Below the pieces are notes generated by a model. It did not search any database. It was not told the origin of the DNA and was given only the letters and a program-made list of their open reading frames with translations. DNA of 64,000 nucleotides from Erythrobacter colymbi (lineage in GTDB: Bacteria > Pseudomonadota > Alphaproteobacteria > Sphingomonadales > Sphingomonadaceae): contig NZ_MUYK01000001.1 of NCBI RefSeq assembly GCF_002155685.1, positions 62,001 to 126,000 on the forward strand, read 5' to 3'. Position 1 is the first letter of the stretch. Every line of letters begins with the position of its first letter. A program made the position numbers and the translations under genes. Shown one piece after another: positions 28,181 through 36,920 of the stretch.

Positions 28181-28930
28181 TTACGCTGCGCGCTCGATCC
28201 GGTTCCGCCCGCCCTGCTTGGCGGCGTAGAGCGCGAGGTCGGCGCGGGTGATCAGCCGGTCGGCGGCCTCGTCCGCGCGCCGTCCGGCGAGGCCGAAGCT
28301 GGCGGTGAGGCGGTAGGGGCCGGCGGGCGTGATCAGCGGGGTGTCGGCAACGGCCACCCGCAGCGCCTCGATCCGGGCGGCGAAGGTGGCAAGGTCGCCG
28401 GTCTGCGCGGCGATCAGGAACTCCTCGCCCCCGATCCGGGCGACGAGCCAGTCGGCGGGGAGCATGCGGCGCAGCATGGCGGCGAAGTGGACGAGGCTCG
28501 CGTCCCCGCCGTCATGGCCGAGGCGGTCGTTGACGCGCTTGAAGTAGTCGATGTCGGCAATGGCGAGCGCGATCTCGCCCCCGCCGAGCGACCACTCGGC
28601 AAGCCGAGCCATCGCGGCGCGGCGGTTGGCAAGCCCGGTGAGCGCGTCCTGCAGGGCGAGCTGCTCGAGCGCGCGGCGGGAGCTCTCGAGCCGGAGGGTG
28701 AGCGAGGCGATCCAGCCGAAGGCAAGGCTCGCCACCACCAGCGGGATGAGGACCGCGAAGAACATGGTGCCGGCGTAGTCGACCGTGCCGAACAGGGTGA
28801 AGGAGAGGTGCGCAAAGCAGGCCGAGGCGAACACCGATCCGCCCACGACCAGCGCTCCCGTGCGCCACAGGCGGCGGCGCAGGGCAGGCGGAGCGCCGGT
28901 GGCGGCGCGCAAGGCGTGGGGCGGTTGCAT
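28181..28930 (-). CDS. Membrane-bound diguanylate cyclase (GGDEF)
   Basis: The protein is 249 aa. Two membrane helices (about residues 25-45 and 55-78) lead through a short coiled coil into a GGDEF domain. DALTGLANRRA starts the domain and the active-site loop is GGEEF (167-171), a catalytically competent variant. No RxxD inhibitory I-site is present at the usual spacing before GGEEF. It should make c-di-GMP at the inner membrane. No sensory domain beyond the membrane part is seen. Confidence 0.9.
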   Translation of the reverse strand: MQPPHALRAATGAPPALRRRLWRTGALVVGGSVFASACFAHLSFTLFGTVDYAGTMFFAVLIPLVVASLAFGWIASLTLRLESSRRALEQLALQDALTGLANRRAAMARLAEWSLGGGEIALAIADIDYFKRVNDRLGHDGGDASLVHFAAMLRRMLPADWLVARIGGEEFLIAAQTGDLATFAARIEALRVAVADTPLITPAGPYRLTASFGLAGRRADEAADRLITRADLALYAAKQGGRNRIERAA

Positions 28931-29036
28931 CGCGGACGGCAGGATATCGCAGAGCCCTCGCGATAGTCTTAACGCGTCCTTGCGGTGGGCCGATTAGGTG
29001 AATGGGGGAAGACGTGCTATATCCTCTCCCGCTGAC

Positions 29037-29068
29037 GTCGAAATTTGCGACGGACTTCGAAATTTGCG
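29037..29068 (+). repeat. Direct repeat in the cold-shock gene leader
   Basis: tcgaaatttgcg occurs at 29038-29049 and 29057-29068, 19 bp apart, in the ~200-bp region upstream of the csp start. A tgctatat stretch lies just upstream. These may be promoter, operator or leader-RNA elements. Confidence 0.5.
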
Positions 29069-29194
29069 CTCCGCCGCCTGGGCTTCTGCCCCCCGGCGTA
29101 AACCAGACGACGACTTCCTTTCATCGGACGATACGACGCACGATCCCCTCGCATGTCGCGGGCGGGAAACCATTGTTCTTGAAAGGAACACGCC

Positions 29195-29404
29195 ATGAGC
29201 AAGACCGGAACCGTGAAGTTCTTCAACACCGAAAAGGGTTACGGCTTCATCCAGCCCGACGATGGTTCGTCGGACAGCTTCGTCCACATCACTGCCGTGC
29301 AGGCAGCGGGCATGAACTCGCTCGATAAGGACCAGCGTCTGAACTACGAACTCGAGCGCGGCCGCAACGGCAAGGAAAGCGCCGTCAACCTTTCGGCTGC
29401 CTGA
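29195..29404 (+). CDS. Cold-shock (CspA-family) RNA chaperone
   Basis: This 69-aa single-domain protein carries RNP1 (KGYGFIQ, residues 14-20) and RNP2 (FVHI, 29-32), which bind single-stranded RNA/DNA. The length is typical. A gaaaggaac Shine-Dalgarno precedes the ATG. The long AT-richer leader (about 29000-29194) is usual for cold-shock genes and may fold thermosensitively. It stands alone, followed by a terminator-like stem. Confidence 0.95.
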   Translation: MSKTGTVKFFNTEKGYGFIQPDDGSSDSFVHITAVQAAGMNSLDKDQRLNYELERGRNGKESAVNLSAA

Positions 29405-29414
29405 GGCACCGATC

Positions 29415-29447
29415 CGGAGCGGGGCGCGCCGAGTCGCGCTCCGCTCC
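29415..29447 (+). terminator. Stem-loop after the cold-shock gene
   Basis: ggagcggggcgcg (29415-29427) pairs with cgcgctccgctcc (29435-29447) with few mismatches. No T-run follows, so termination efficiency is doubtful. Confidence 0.45.
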
Positions 29448-29505
29448 CTGCTGCCCGCTACGCCTACCGAATCCCGCCTCCCCCCTCCCGTGGCAGGAAC
29501 CCCCG

Positions 29506-29718
29506 ATGGCCCAGACCTACGAATTCTACTGCGAGCGTGCCGACGAGGCCGCCGCCCACGCCGCCAAGGCGACCCTCGAGAATGTCCGCGAGCGCGAGTT
29601 GCGCTCGGAAAAGACCTGGCGCGGCCTTGCCGAACATGCCCGCAAGACGATCGAGGAGCGCGAGAAGGCCGAAGTTGCCCGTGCCGCGCGCCGGGCGGGC
29701 GAGGACCTTGCCGACTGA
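29506..29718 (+). CDS. Small helical hypothetical protein
   Basis: The protein is 70 aa, Ala/Glu/Arg-rich, probably one long helix or coiled coil (ATLENVRERELRSEKTWRGL, KTIEEREKAEVARAARRAG). The start MAQTYEFYCERADEAAAHA follows ggcaggaaccccc. No function recognised. Confidence 0.65.
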   Translation: MAQTYEFYCERADEAAAHAAKATLENVRERELRSEKTWRGLAEHARKTIEEREKAEVARAARRAGEDLAD

Positions 29719-29808
29719 ACGGCTCGCCGGATAGCGCTGGAAAGCGGCCATGCGGCTCCCCATATTCTCTTTGGGCAACAGGACACTGAAGCCAAAGGAG
29801 ACGATGCC

Positions 29809-30162
29809 ATGAGCACGATGCAGTTCCAGTTCAACACCGACAGTTCGGTGATGGGAACCCGGGATGTGGCCCAGCGAATCGAGGCGCAGGTGCGCCAGCG
29901 CCTCGCGCGCTTTGCCGACCGCCTGAGCCGGGTGGAGGTGCACGTCTCCGACGTCAACGGCCGCAAGCATGGCGCGGACGACAAGCATTGCACGATCGAG
30001 GCCCGCCCCCGCGGCAGTCGCCCGATCGGCGTGACCGGCAAGGCGGCCGATGTCGATGCCGCCGCGCGGATCGCCGCGAGCACGATGGCCGAGCGGCTCG
30101 AGCGCATTTTCGGCAAGAGCGCGCGGCACCGCCGCGACCCTTCGCCCGACAAGCAGATCTGA
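29809..30162 (+). CDS. Ribosome hibernation factor HPF/RaiA-family protein (short form)
   Basis: The protein is 117 aa with the S30Ae/RaiA beta-alpha-beta fold: an N-terminal strand, then helix RIEAQVRQRLARFADRLSRVEVHVSDVNG, then strands carrying CTIEARPRG, and a basic C-terminal helix. Family members bind the 30S decoding site and inactivate ribosomes in stationary phase. It lacks the long-HPF C-terminal dimerisation domain. A caaaggagacgat Shine-Dalgarno precedes the ATG. Confidence 0.75.
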   Translation: MSTMQFQFNTDSSVMGTRDVAQRIEAQVRQRLARFADRLSRVEVHVSDVNGRKHGADDKHCTIEARPRGSRPIGVTGKAADVDAAARIAASTMAERLERIFGKSARHRRDPSPDKQI

Positions 30163-30190
30163 TCGCGAACCGGCGGGCGCGGGGGGCTGG

Positions 30191-31399
30191 CTAGAGCCCC
30201 TTGCGCCCGAACACCTGCGCCCGCAGCCCGCGCCCGCTGACGCTCGGCAGGCCGGGCTGGCTCGGCGTCGGCGCGATCACCGGCGGCGGAGGGGGCGGCG
30301 GCGGCGGGGTCATATCGTCCTCGCGGCGCTGGCGCACCTCGAACGTGCCGCCGATCCCCTCGGCCAGCTTGCGCTTTTCGGCCCATTCATTGGCGAGCGC
30401 CATCTTGGCGTCCTGGTCCTCGGGCATGATGGCGGCGGGGAAGGCACGATCCTCGAAGACATTGGCGTCGGGCACATGATCGGGCGCGACATAGCTGTGC
30501 GCGAGGTGCTTGAGCGGCACGAGCTCGTAGAACGGCATGTCACGCGGCTCGCCGTCGCCGATGTCCGCGCCCTTCTCGTGATGCAGCACCCGGTAGGAGA
30601 GGCTGCGATCCTCGGGGCCGAAGGTGTCGCCGTCGGGGATGACGTAGCCGTTCGGCATGGTCGCCACCCGCAGGAAGGCGAAGATCGTCTCGAAGTTTGC
30701 GGCCCAGGGCAGGACGTTGGGCTGGATGATGATCTCGCGCCCCAGCCAGTGCCGCGCGCCGAAGGTGCGGATGCCGACCAGCGCGTCCTCGCCGGGCGCG
30801 GGGCGGGGACCATAGAGGTAGGGGTGGATGTGCAGCGGGCCGGGGGCTTCGCTGTCCTCGGCCATGCGGTCGAACAACTCGCCGCCCATCAGCATGTCGG
30901 ACTGCGTCCAGTGCACCGCGACCGGCATGGCGTGTTCGGTCACGATCCGCGCCATCAGCGCGAGAACCGAGAGCCGCCGCGCGAACTGCGCCTGGGTCGC
31001 ACCCTCGCGCCGCTGGCCGATCGCCTCGAACATCGCGGCAAACTTGGGATCCTCGTCGACCCCGGCGAGCACCCCGTGCGAGACTTCGATCAGGATGTGG
31101 CTGTAGCTGCGGGCGATCCGGTCGCGGATGTCGGGTGTGGCGATGCCGGTGAAGGCTGAGGACAGCGCCGGACGGAACAGGTCCGCGTTGCAGGGGCGAT
31201 CCAGATATTCGAAGGTCACCATCAGCTCCTCCGCGCCGTTGAACAGGCGGTAGAAGCGGCCCGGATTTGCCTCGGGAATGTTGAACTGCGCGCCGCTGCG
31301 CATCCCCTCGATCCGGGTATAGGCGCGCATCATCGCTTCGAGATCGGCGATCGGCCGGTCGAACATCAGCGCGGCCTGGATGCGGTTGGGATAGAGCAT
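30191..31399 (-). CDS. Hypothetical protein, DUF4261-like, with proline-rich linker
   Basis: The protein is 402 aa. Residues ~1-320 may be a DUF4261-type domain, judged by VAVHWTQSDMLMGGELFD followed by VGIRTFGARHWLGREI; this is uncertain. A run of nine prolines (DDMTPPPPPPPPP) links to a short basic tail. No signal peptide or membrane helix. It lies between the HPF gene and the photolyase-like gene, convergent with the former. Confidence 0.6.
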   Translation of the reverse strand: MLYPNRIQAALMFDRPIADLEAMMRAYTRIEGMRSGAQFNIPEANPGRFYRLFNGAEELMVTFEYLDRPCNADLFRPALSSAFTGIATPDIRDRIARSYSHILIEVSHGVLAGVDEDPKFAAMFEAIGQRREGATQAQFARRLSVLALMARIVTEHAMPVAVHWTQSDMLMGGELFDRMAEDSEAPGPLHIHPYLYGPRPAPGEDALVGIRTFGARHWLGREIIIQPNVLPWAANFETIFAFLRVATMPNGYVIPDGDTFGPEDRSLSYRVLHHEKGADIGDGEPRDMPFYELVPLKHLAHSYVAPDHVPDANVFEDRAFPAAIMPEDQDAKMALANEWAEKRKLAEGIGGTFEVRQRREDDMTPPPPPPPPPVIAPTPSQPGLPSVSGRGLRAQVFGRKGL

Positions 31400-31471
31400 G
31401 GCGGGAAGGGGCCCGGGGCAGTGGATGGATGCTCGGAGCCTTAGGCGAACAGGGTTAAGACCGGGTTGAGA

Positions 31472-32713
31472 TCAGCCCCGTGCGCCGGTGATCCCGCATT
31501 CCGCCAGCAGGCTCTCGGCCGCCTTGCCGACTGCGAAGAACCCCGCCTTGGCGAGCGGCCAGGTGGCGCGGTCGAGATCGCCGAGGAGGGTTACGACGCG
31601 GCCTTCGGCGGCAAGCGGGGCGAGATCGGGCCACAGCGCGTCGCGGGTCCATCCGGCGGGGAGATAGGGCAGGGCTATGCGCTCCACCCCCGCCTCGGCC
31701 AGCAGCGGGGCGAGCGGCTCGCCCGCACGCCATTCGACGGCGGTGCAGGCGAAGGCGGCGGCGGCTTCGGTGAGGCCGTGGGTGAGCGCGCCTTGCGCGA
31801 AGGCCTTTGCATGATCCCCAAGCGCACCCGGAGAGCGGGCCTCGGGCCGGGCGGCGCCGATCACCAGCGCAGGCGCGGCAGGCAGGGCGAGCGGGGCATG
31901 ATGCGCGGCCTCGTCATGCAGCAGCAACGCGAAGGGCCGGGCGAGGTCGGCTGCGGTGACGGGACGGGGCAGATCGAGCTTCTGGCGTCCGTATTCCTGC
32001 GGCTCGTCCAGCGACTGGGCCTCGTCGCCCGCCAGCCCGGGCGCGTCGAGCGCGCCTCCCGGGCGGCCGGCGGTGTAGCGCGCGATGTTGTCGGCGCGGG
32101 CGAGGTAGTGCTTGCCCTTGGTATGCAGCCCCGCGACCCAGCGCCACGACAGCGTGTTCGAGGCGGCGTCGGCGTCCATCAGGTGCCGCAGGAAGAAGTC
32201 CGACCCCAAGCGCCAGTCGAGTTTCAGGGTGAAGATCCAGATGCTCGCGAACCACATCCGCGCGTGGTTGTGGAGGTAGCCCGTTTCCACCAGCTCCATG
32301 GCCCAGACGTCGAAGGCCTCGATCCCGGTGCGGCCCTCGGTCGCTTGCGTATAGGCCTTGCGCAGGCCCGCATTGGCTTCGAGCGCGGCGAGGGCACTGT
32401 CGCGTCCCTTGCGATAGTCGTCCCAGATCGCGGGGCGCTGTTCGAGATAGCCCTTGAAGTAGATCCGCCAGAACACCTCGGCGATGAACTTCTCGGCAGC
32501 GCGGGGGCTGTGCTGGGCAAGCACCGCATCCAGCACCTCGGGCTCCCCGATCAGGCCCGCGTGAAGCCAGGGCGAAAGCTGGCTGACATTGCCGCGCCCG
32601 CCCTCGCGCGGGCCGTCATCGGCATTGCGGGTTTCGGCATAGCGGCGGCCGGCGGCGGGGAGAAATCGGGCGAGGCGGGCAAGCGCGGCCTCGCGGGAAG
32701 GGGTAAAGTCCAT
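31472..32713 (-). CDS. Photolyase/cryptochrome-like FAD-binding protein lacking the N-terminal antenna domain
   Basis: The protein is 413 aa. It starts directly with the helical FAD-binding domain: NVSQLSPWLHAGLIG, FIAEVFWRIYFKGYLEQRP, and the signature NHARMWFASIWIF, then SNTLSWRWVAGLHTKGKHYLAR. The usual ~130-residue N-terminal alpha/beta domain is absent. The C-terminal ~170 residues (PFALLLHDEAAHHAPL onward) look alpha/beta, which could be a relocated antenna-like domain or something new. It is likely a light-dependent DNA repair or blue-light protein. The start at 32713 is preceded by an aagggg Shine-Dalgarno. Confidence 0.8.
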   Translation of the reverse strand: MDFTPSREAALARLARFLPAAGRRYAETRNADDGPREGGRGNVSQLSPWLHAGLIGEPEVLDAVLAQHSPRAAEKFIAEVFWRIYFKGYLEQRPAIWDDYRKGRDSALAALEANAGLRKAYTQATEGRTGIEAFDVWAMELVETGYLHNHARMWFASIWIFTLKLDWRLGSDFFLRHLMDADAASNTLSWRWVAGLHTKGKHYLARADNIARYTAGRPGGALDAPGLAGDEAQSLDEPQEYGRQKLDLPRPVTAADLARPFALLLHDEAAHHAPLALPAAPALVIGAARPEARSPGALGDHAKAFAQGALTHGLTEAAAAFACTAVEWRAGEPLAPLLAEAGVERIALPYLPAGWTRDALWPDLAPLAAEGRVVTLLGDLDRATWPLAKAGFFAVGKAAESLLAECGITGARG

Positions 32714-32776
32714 GGGCGGGCAATGCCTTGGCGCGCAGCCGGTTCCGGCCTATTCTTGCAACCGAGGAGAGAACCG

Positions 32777-33208
32777 ATGCAACCCCGCCACCTGCCGCTC
32801 GCCATGCTCGGCCTCGCGCTTGCGGCCTGCACTCCTGCCAAGGACGACGGGATCGACCCCAAGGGCAAGGCCTTCGATGCGGTCGCCCCCGAGGAGGCGG
32901 TGACGATGCTCGGCACCGAGCCGTTCTGGAACCTCGCGATCAAGGGCGAGGAAGGCGTGTGGACCACCCCCGACAACCAGACCGGCACCGGCTTTGCCGT
33001 GAAACGCTTCGCCGGGAACGGGGGGCTGGGCTTCTCGGGCGAGGTCGCCGGCAAGCCGCTCACCGCCACGCTCACCCCCGGCGATTGCAGCGACGGGATG
33101 AGCGACCGGCGCTTCCCCTTTGTCGCCACTATCGCTTTGGGCGGGGAGACATTCGCAGGCTGCGGCTATACGGACAGGCAGCCGTTCAGCGGCCCGGCAG
33201 CCCCCTAG
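32777..33208 (+). CDS. Lipoprotein of the COG3650 type
   Basis: The protein is 143 aa. A lipobox (LGLALAACTP) marks lipidation at Cys18. The mature part has TEPFWNLAI and a later CSDGMSDRRFPF, then CGY, the pattern of COG3650 lipoproteins, which are often fused to or near META/DUF domains. The ATG at 32777 follows gaggagagaacc. Role unknown. Confidence 0.75.
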   Translation: MQPRHLPLAMLGLALAACTPAKDDGIDPKGKAFDAVAPEEAVTMLGTEPFWNLAIKGEEGVWTTPDNQTGTGFAVKRFAGNGGLGFSGEVAGKPLTATLTPGDCSDGMSDRRFPFVATIALGGETFAGCGYTDRQPFSGPAAP

Positions 33209-33237
33209 GCTGCACGGCAACAGGGGAGAGACAAGCG

Positions 33238-33657
33238 ATGACCAGCACGGGGACCATGACCGGAGGCTGCCTGTGCGGCGCGGTGCGCTACACTTGCGAG
33301 AGCGACCCGCTGCTGTGCGTCACCTGCCACTGCAAGAACTGCCAGAAGCAGGCGGGCAGCGCGCTTTCGGTGATCGTCGGCGTGCCCGAGGCGGCGGTCA
33401 GCTTCGAAGGAACGCTCAAAACCTACAACGACACCGGCGACAGCGGGGCGACCGTGCGGCGGCAGTTCTGCCCCGAATGCGGATCGCCTGTCTTCACCCG
33501 CGTCGACACCCCGCCGGGGATGATGTTCATCAAGGCCGGGACGCTGGACGATACCAGCATCCTCAAGCCCGCCTTCCACTGCTACGCCAAGAGCAAGCAG
33601 GACTGGGTCGACCTGGGCGACACGCCCGCCTTCGAGACGGTGCCGCAGGGGCTGTGA
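33238..33657 (+). CDS. GFA-family (CENP-V/GFA zinc) protein
   Basis: The protein is 139 aa. The zinc pattern GGCLCGAVRY, CHCKNCQKQ and FCPECGSPVF is complete for the GFA (glutathione-dependent formaldehyde-activating) fold. Most paralogues are not true GFA enzymes, so the substrate is open. The ATG at 33238 has a ggggagaga Shine-Dalgarno, 29 bp after the lipoprotein gene, so they may be co-transcribed. Confidence 0.88.
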   Translation: MTSTGTMTGGCLCGAVRYTCESDPLLCVTCHCKNCQKQAGSALSVIVGVPEAAVSFEGTLKTYNDTGDSGATVRRQFCPECGSPVFTRVDTPPGMMFIKAGTLDDTSILKPAFHCYAKSKQDWVDLGDTPAFETVPQGL

Positions 33658-33673
33658 GGCCCCCGCAGCCCTC

Positions 33674-35140
33674 TTAGAACAGCCCCGGCAGCTCGTGCTG
33701 GGCCGGCCCCGGCCGCCGCGGCTGGAGCGGTTCGCGCTCGGGCAGGTCGGCGCCGGCGAACTTGCTGTCGCTCTGCGTCGGCCCGGCGACCGTGTTAGCC
33801 GTGCGGCTGCCGGAAATCGCCGTGCATCCGCGCCCGCCGAGGAAGTTGAGCGCCGCCGCGATCGACGCCTCGCGCGGATCGCCGAGCGGGAAGCCGATGT
33901 CGTCCCCCGCGCGGCAAGTGTTGGGCATCACGCTGGCAAGGCCGGTGTAGTAGTCGCCCTGGCCGTTGGCATTGACCGTCCGGAACGCCACCGCCCGCAC
34001 GCGCAGGTCGCAGGAGGCAAGGTCGAAGCCGAACTGGCCGACCGGCTTGCCGAAGGAATTGGCCCCGACCAGCGCGAGATTGTTGCCGACATAGGGGATC
34101 AGCGAGTTGGCGACGAGCTCGCTCGCCGAGGCGCTCGATCCGGTGGTGATCACCGCGACCTTGGTGGGGGTGATGGCGTTCGCCTCGGTGCGGAACTGGC
34201 GGGTGCTGTTCTCCGATGCCTTGGACGGGCGCAGCTCCTCGCGGCTCCACACCTGTCCGACGCGGCCCGCGCCCATCAGGTCGCCGAAGGTGTCCGCCAC
34301 GCTGACCAGCCCGCCGCCGTTGTAGCGCAGGTCGATGATCAGCTCGGTCACGCCTTGTGCGGCGAACTGGCCGAAGGCGGTGCGCAGCTGATTGGCAGCG
34401 TCCGAGATGATGAAGGTCCGCAGGTTGATATAGCCGACCCGCTTGCCGCCATCGTTGAGGATCAGCGCGCCATAGCGGTCGGATATCGGATCGAGCGCGA
34501 AGTCGGTCTTGGTGACGCTGCGTTCCTGCACCGCGCCGCCTGGCTGGACGAAGCGCAGCACGCGGGTGAGGCCCGCGGTCGACGGGCCGAGCGCATCGGC
34601 CACGGCCTGCGCCCCGCCGCTCGCGAACAGGCTCGAGACCGACACCAGCGTCGTCGCCGAGGTGCCGATCGCGGTGATCTCCGTCCCGCGGTCGAGCCCG
34701 GCGGCAAGGCCGTTCGCGCCTTCATAGGCCTCGACCACGAACAGGCGGCGGTTTGTGGTGTCGTAGGACAGGCGGATGCCGAAGCCGGCCGAGGAGCCCG
34801 AGTTGATCAGCGCGTTCTCTTCCGCGATCGAGGTCGAGAAGGTGAAGAACCGGTCACGCCCGGCCGCGCGGGCCGGGGCGACGCGGGCGTCGAGATAGTC
34901 GTCGAGATTGGTGAAGGAGGCCGGGTTCGCCGTCGCCAGCAGATCGGGGAAAAGATACCACTCGTTGAGCACCTGGTCGGCGAAATCCTGCCGCGCGCGC
35001 AGCGAGCAGGCCGCGGTGGTCGGCGTCGGGGTGGGGGTGACCCCGCCGGTCGGCGGCCCGGAGGACGATCCGCCCCCGCCGCCGCAGGCGGCGAGCTGGA
35101 GTGCCAGGACGAGGCTGAGAGCGGTGCGTGCGGGCTTCAT
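33674..35140 (-). CDS. S41 family C-terminal-processing-type peptidase, lipoprotein
   Basis: The protein is 488 aa from the ATG at 35140. A lipobox (ALQLAACGG) anchors it; a Gly/Ser then Thr/Pro linker follows. A PDZ-like region (AGFGIRLSYDTTNRRLFVV) precedes the tail-specific protease core: LIIDLRYNGGG and the nucleophile segment TGSSASASELVANSL. The C terminus has a Cys-containing C-x-AISG region and ends in a Pro/Arg-rich tail (EPLQPRRPGPAQHELPGLF). It probably degrades or processes envelope proteins. Confidence 0.88.
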   Translation of the reverse strand: MKPARTALSLVLALQLAACGGGGGSSSGPPTGGVTPTPTPTTAACSLRARQDFADQVLNEWYLFPDLLATANPASFTNLDDYLDARVAPARAAGRDRFFTFSTSIAEENALINSGSSAGFGIRLSYDTTNRRLFVVEAYEGANGLAAGLDRGTEITAIGTSATTLVSVSSLFASGGAQAVADALGPSTAGLTRVLRFVQPGGAVQERSVTKTDFALDPISDRYGALILNDGGKRVGYINLRTFIISDAANQLRTAFGQFAAQGVTELIIDLRYNGGGLVSVADTFGDLMGAGRVGQVWSREELRPSKASENSTRQFRTEANAITPTKVAVITTGSSASASELVANSLIPYVGNNLALVGANSFGKPVGQFGFDLASCDLRVRAVAFRTVNANGQGDYYTGLASVMPNTCRAGDDIGFPLGDPREASIAAALNFLGGRGCTAISGSRTANTVAGPTQSDSKFAGADLPEREPLQPRRPGPAQHELPGLF

Positions 35141-35381
35141 AAGTGGGTGCAACTCCGGGGGTTTATGGCCGGGTCACGGTGCGACCCGGAAGCGCAGGGA
35201 TGCCTCGGAGACGGGCCAAGAGCAATCCGCCCCCGTAAAAATCCCCAAGAGTCGCTCGAAAAGCGTGACCTTTTTGCCTGCATTTGCAGGGTTTTCCGCA
35301 GAAACAGCGAAAAACCCCCCTGCGCAGTCTCGTATCGCGTCTCCGAACGCACTAGCACGAGGGCAAGGACCTGACAGAATC

Positions 35382-35972
35382 ATGACGGATTTCCCCGCCT
35401 GGCTCGCACCCCATGTGCCCGCCCCTGCCCGCCATCCCGGCCTCGCGATCGCGAAGCTGGGGTCGGCGCAGTTTGTCGCGCGCGGCGGCTTTGCGCTGAC
35501 CAGCCCCGCGTTCCGCAGCGGGGAAGAGCTCGACGCGAGCTTCACCGCGGCCGAGGAAGATGCCGTCGCCCCGCCGCTCGAATGGAGCGCGCCGCCGCCG
35601 GGCACGCAGGAACTGGTGCTGGTGGTCGAGGATGCGACTGCGCCGGGCGCCGAGCCTGCCTGCCACTGGCTTGTCTGGGGCCTCGCAGGCCAGCGCGGCA
35701 AGCTGCTCGAAGGCGAAACCCCGCCGCGCACCGGCAAGAACGCCGTCGGCAATTCCGAATGGCTGCTGCCGTCCCCGCCCGAGGGCGAGACGCGCCACTA
35801 CCTGTTTCAACTTTTCGCGACCGAACTGCCGCTGGTGCTGATGCCCGGCGCGGGACGGGCGGAACTGCTCGCATCGCTGCAAGGGTCGGTCACGGCCTGC
35901 GCGGTGCTCCACGCCACTTTCACCGGGGGCGGGGAAGATGACGATGCGGACTGGGAAGACGATGATTTCTGA
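35382..35972 (+). CDS. PEBP / YbhB-YbcL family protein
   Basis: The protein is 196 aa. The phosphatidylethanolamine-binding-protein fold is shown by APPLEWSAPPPGTQELVLVVEDATAPG and CHWLVWGL. The C terminus is unusually acidic (GGGEDDDADWEDDDF). Bacterial PEBPs have unclear roles. The start at 35382 was chosen from the conserved domain. The SWIB-domain gene follows 31 bp later on the same strand. Confidence 0.82.
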   Translation: MTDFPAWLAPHVPAPARHPGLAIAKLGSAQFVARGGFALTSPAFRSGEELDASFTAAEEDAVAPPLEWSAPPPGTQELVLVVEDATAPGAEPACHWLVWGLAGQRGKLLEGETPPRTGKNAVGNSEWLLPSPPEGETRHYLFQLFATELPLVLMPGAGRAELLASLQGSVTACAVLHATFTGGGEDDDADWEDDDF

Positions 35973-36003
35973 TCAACCTGCCACTGACATAAGGGAGTAG
36001 AAG

Positions 36004-36255
36004 ATGGCTGGAACGACCAACGCACTGCAGAAGCCGGTTACGCTTTCGGGTGATCTCGAAGCGGTGATCGGCAAGGGCCCGATGACCCGCGCCGAAGTCA
36101 CCTCGAAGGTGTGGGAATACATCAAGGCCAACGGCCTGCAGGACAAGACCGACAAGCGCCAGATCAATCCCGATGCCAAGCTCGGCGCGGTGATCGGCAA
36201 GGACCAGATCTCGATGTTCAAGATGACCGCTGCGGTCTCGAAGCACCTGAGCTGA
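36004..36255 (+). CDS. SWIB/MDM2-domain protein
   Basis: The protein is 83 aa and is nearly all SWIB domain: LEAVIGKGPMTRAEVTSKVW, YIKANGLQDKTDKRQINPD, LGAVIG. This fold is best known from eukaryotic chromatin remodellers. In bacteria it occurs in Chlamydiae (fused to topoisomerase I) and as small stand-alone proteins in some proteobacteria, suggesting nucleoid or DNA-topology work. Preceded by a gggag Shine-Dalgarno. Confidence 0.9.
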   Translation: MAGTTNALQKPVTLSGDLEAVIGKGPMTRAEVTSKVWEYIKANGLQDKTDKRQINPDAKLGAVIGKDQISMFKMTAAVSKHLS

Positions 36256-36285
36256 GCCTGACGGCATAGGGGCTCCGGCCCCGCA

Positions 36286-36519
36286 TCAGCGGCGCGCGAT
36301 CCGGTAGGGTCCGCGCCGCTTTTGTTTTGTCTCGCCCTTCCACGAGAGGGCGATGGTGCCCTGTTCGAGCAGCGCGTCGGCGGCGGCGTGAACCGCGTCC
36401 ATCTCCGCCCGCCAGTCGCCCTGCGACCCGGCAAGGCGGCGCGCGGCCTCGCTCGGGCAGATGGTCCCGCCCTCGGCCCGTTCGCCGAGCAGCGCGAGGA
36501 TCGCCTCGGCCGGCGTCAT
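36286..36519 (-). CDS. DUF3253 winged-helix-like small protein
   Basis: The protein is 77 aa. TPAEAILALLGERAEGGTICPSEAARRLA then GTIALSWKG and RGPYRIARR match DUF3253, which has a winged-helix-like pattern. The ATG at 36519 overlaps the DoxX-like stop by 4 bp, so it ends a three-gene coupled unit (cupin, DoxX-like, DUF3253). Confidence 0.8.
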   Translation of the reverse strand: MTPAEAILALLGERAEGGTICPSEAARRLAGSQGDWRAEMDAVHAAADALLEQGTIALSWKGETKQKRRGPYRIARR

Positions 36520-36920
36520 GCCTCGGGCGCGCGGCCGCGCAGCGGCAGGCACTCGCCCACCCACAGCGCGAGCCCAATGATCACCGGCTGCGCGAACATC
36601 CGCGGGATGTGGTAGCCAAGCCCGAGCCCGCCGTCGTAGCGGGCCAAGTCGATCAGCATGTGGTTGATGTTGGCGGGCCACACGCACAGCGCATAGAGCG
36701 CCAGCCCCCACCCTGCCGCACGGCGCAGCGGCTTGGAGACAGGCTGCACCAGTCCGATGCTTCCGAGGATCTCCGCCACCCCCGTCCACAGCACCACCGC
36801 CTCGGGAAAGGGCACGCCCGGCGGCATGATGGTAAGGAACGGCGCGGGCAGGGCGATATGGATCACCCCGGCGGCGAAGTAGAACGCCGCCAGCAGCCAG
36901 CGCAGGACGGCGCGGATCAT
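36516..36920 (-). CDS. DoxX-like inner-membrane protein
   Basis: The protein is 134 aa with four membrane helices. The sequence AAFYFAAGVIHIALPAPFL, VLWTGVAEILGSIGLVQP is the DoxX/COG4270 pattern. Its role in bacteria is unclear; some members contribute to redox homeostasis. Both junctions are 4-bp ATGA overlaps. Confidence 0.8.
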   Translation of the reverse strand: MIRAVLRWLLAAFYFAAGVIHIALPAPFLTIMPPGVPFPEAVVLWTGVAEILGSIGLVQPVSKPLRRAAGWGLALYALCVWPANINHMLIDLARYDGGLGLGYHIPRMFAQPVIIGLALWVGECLPLRGRAPEA

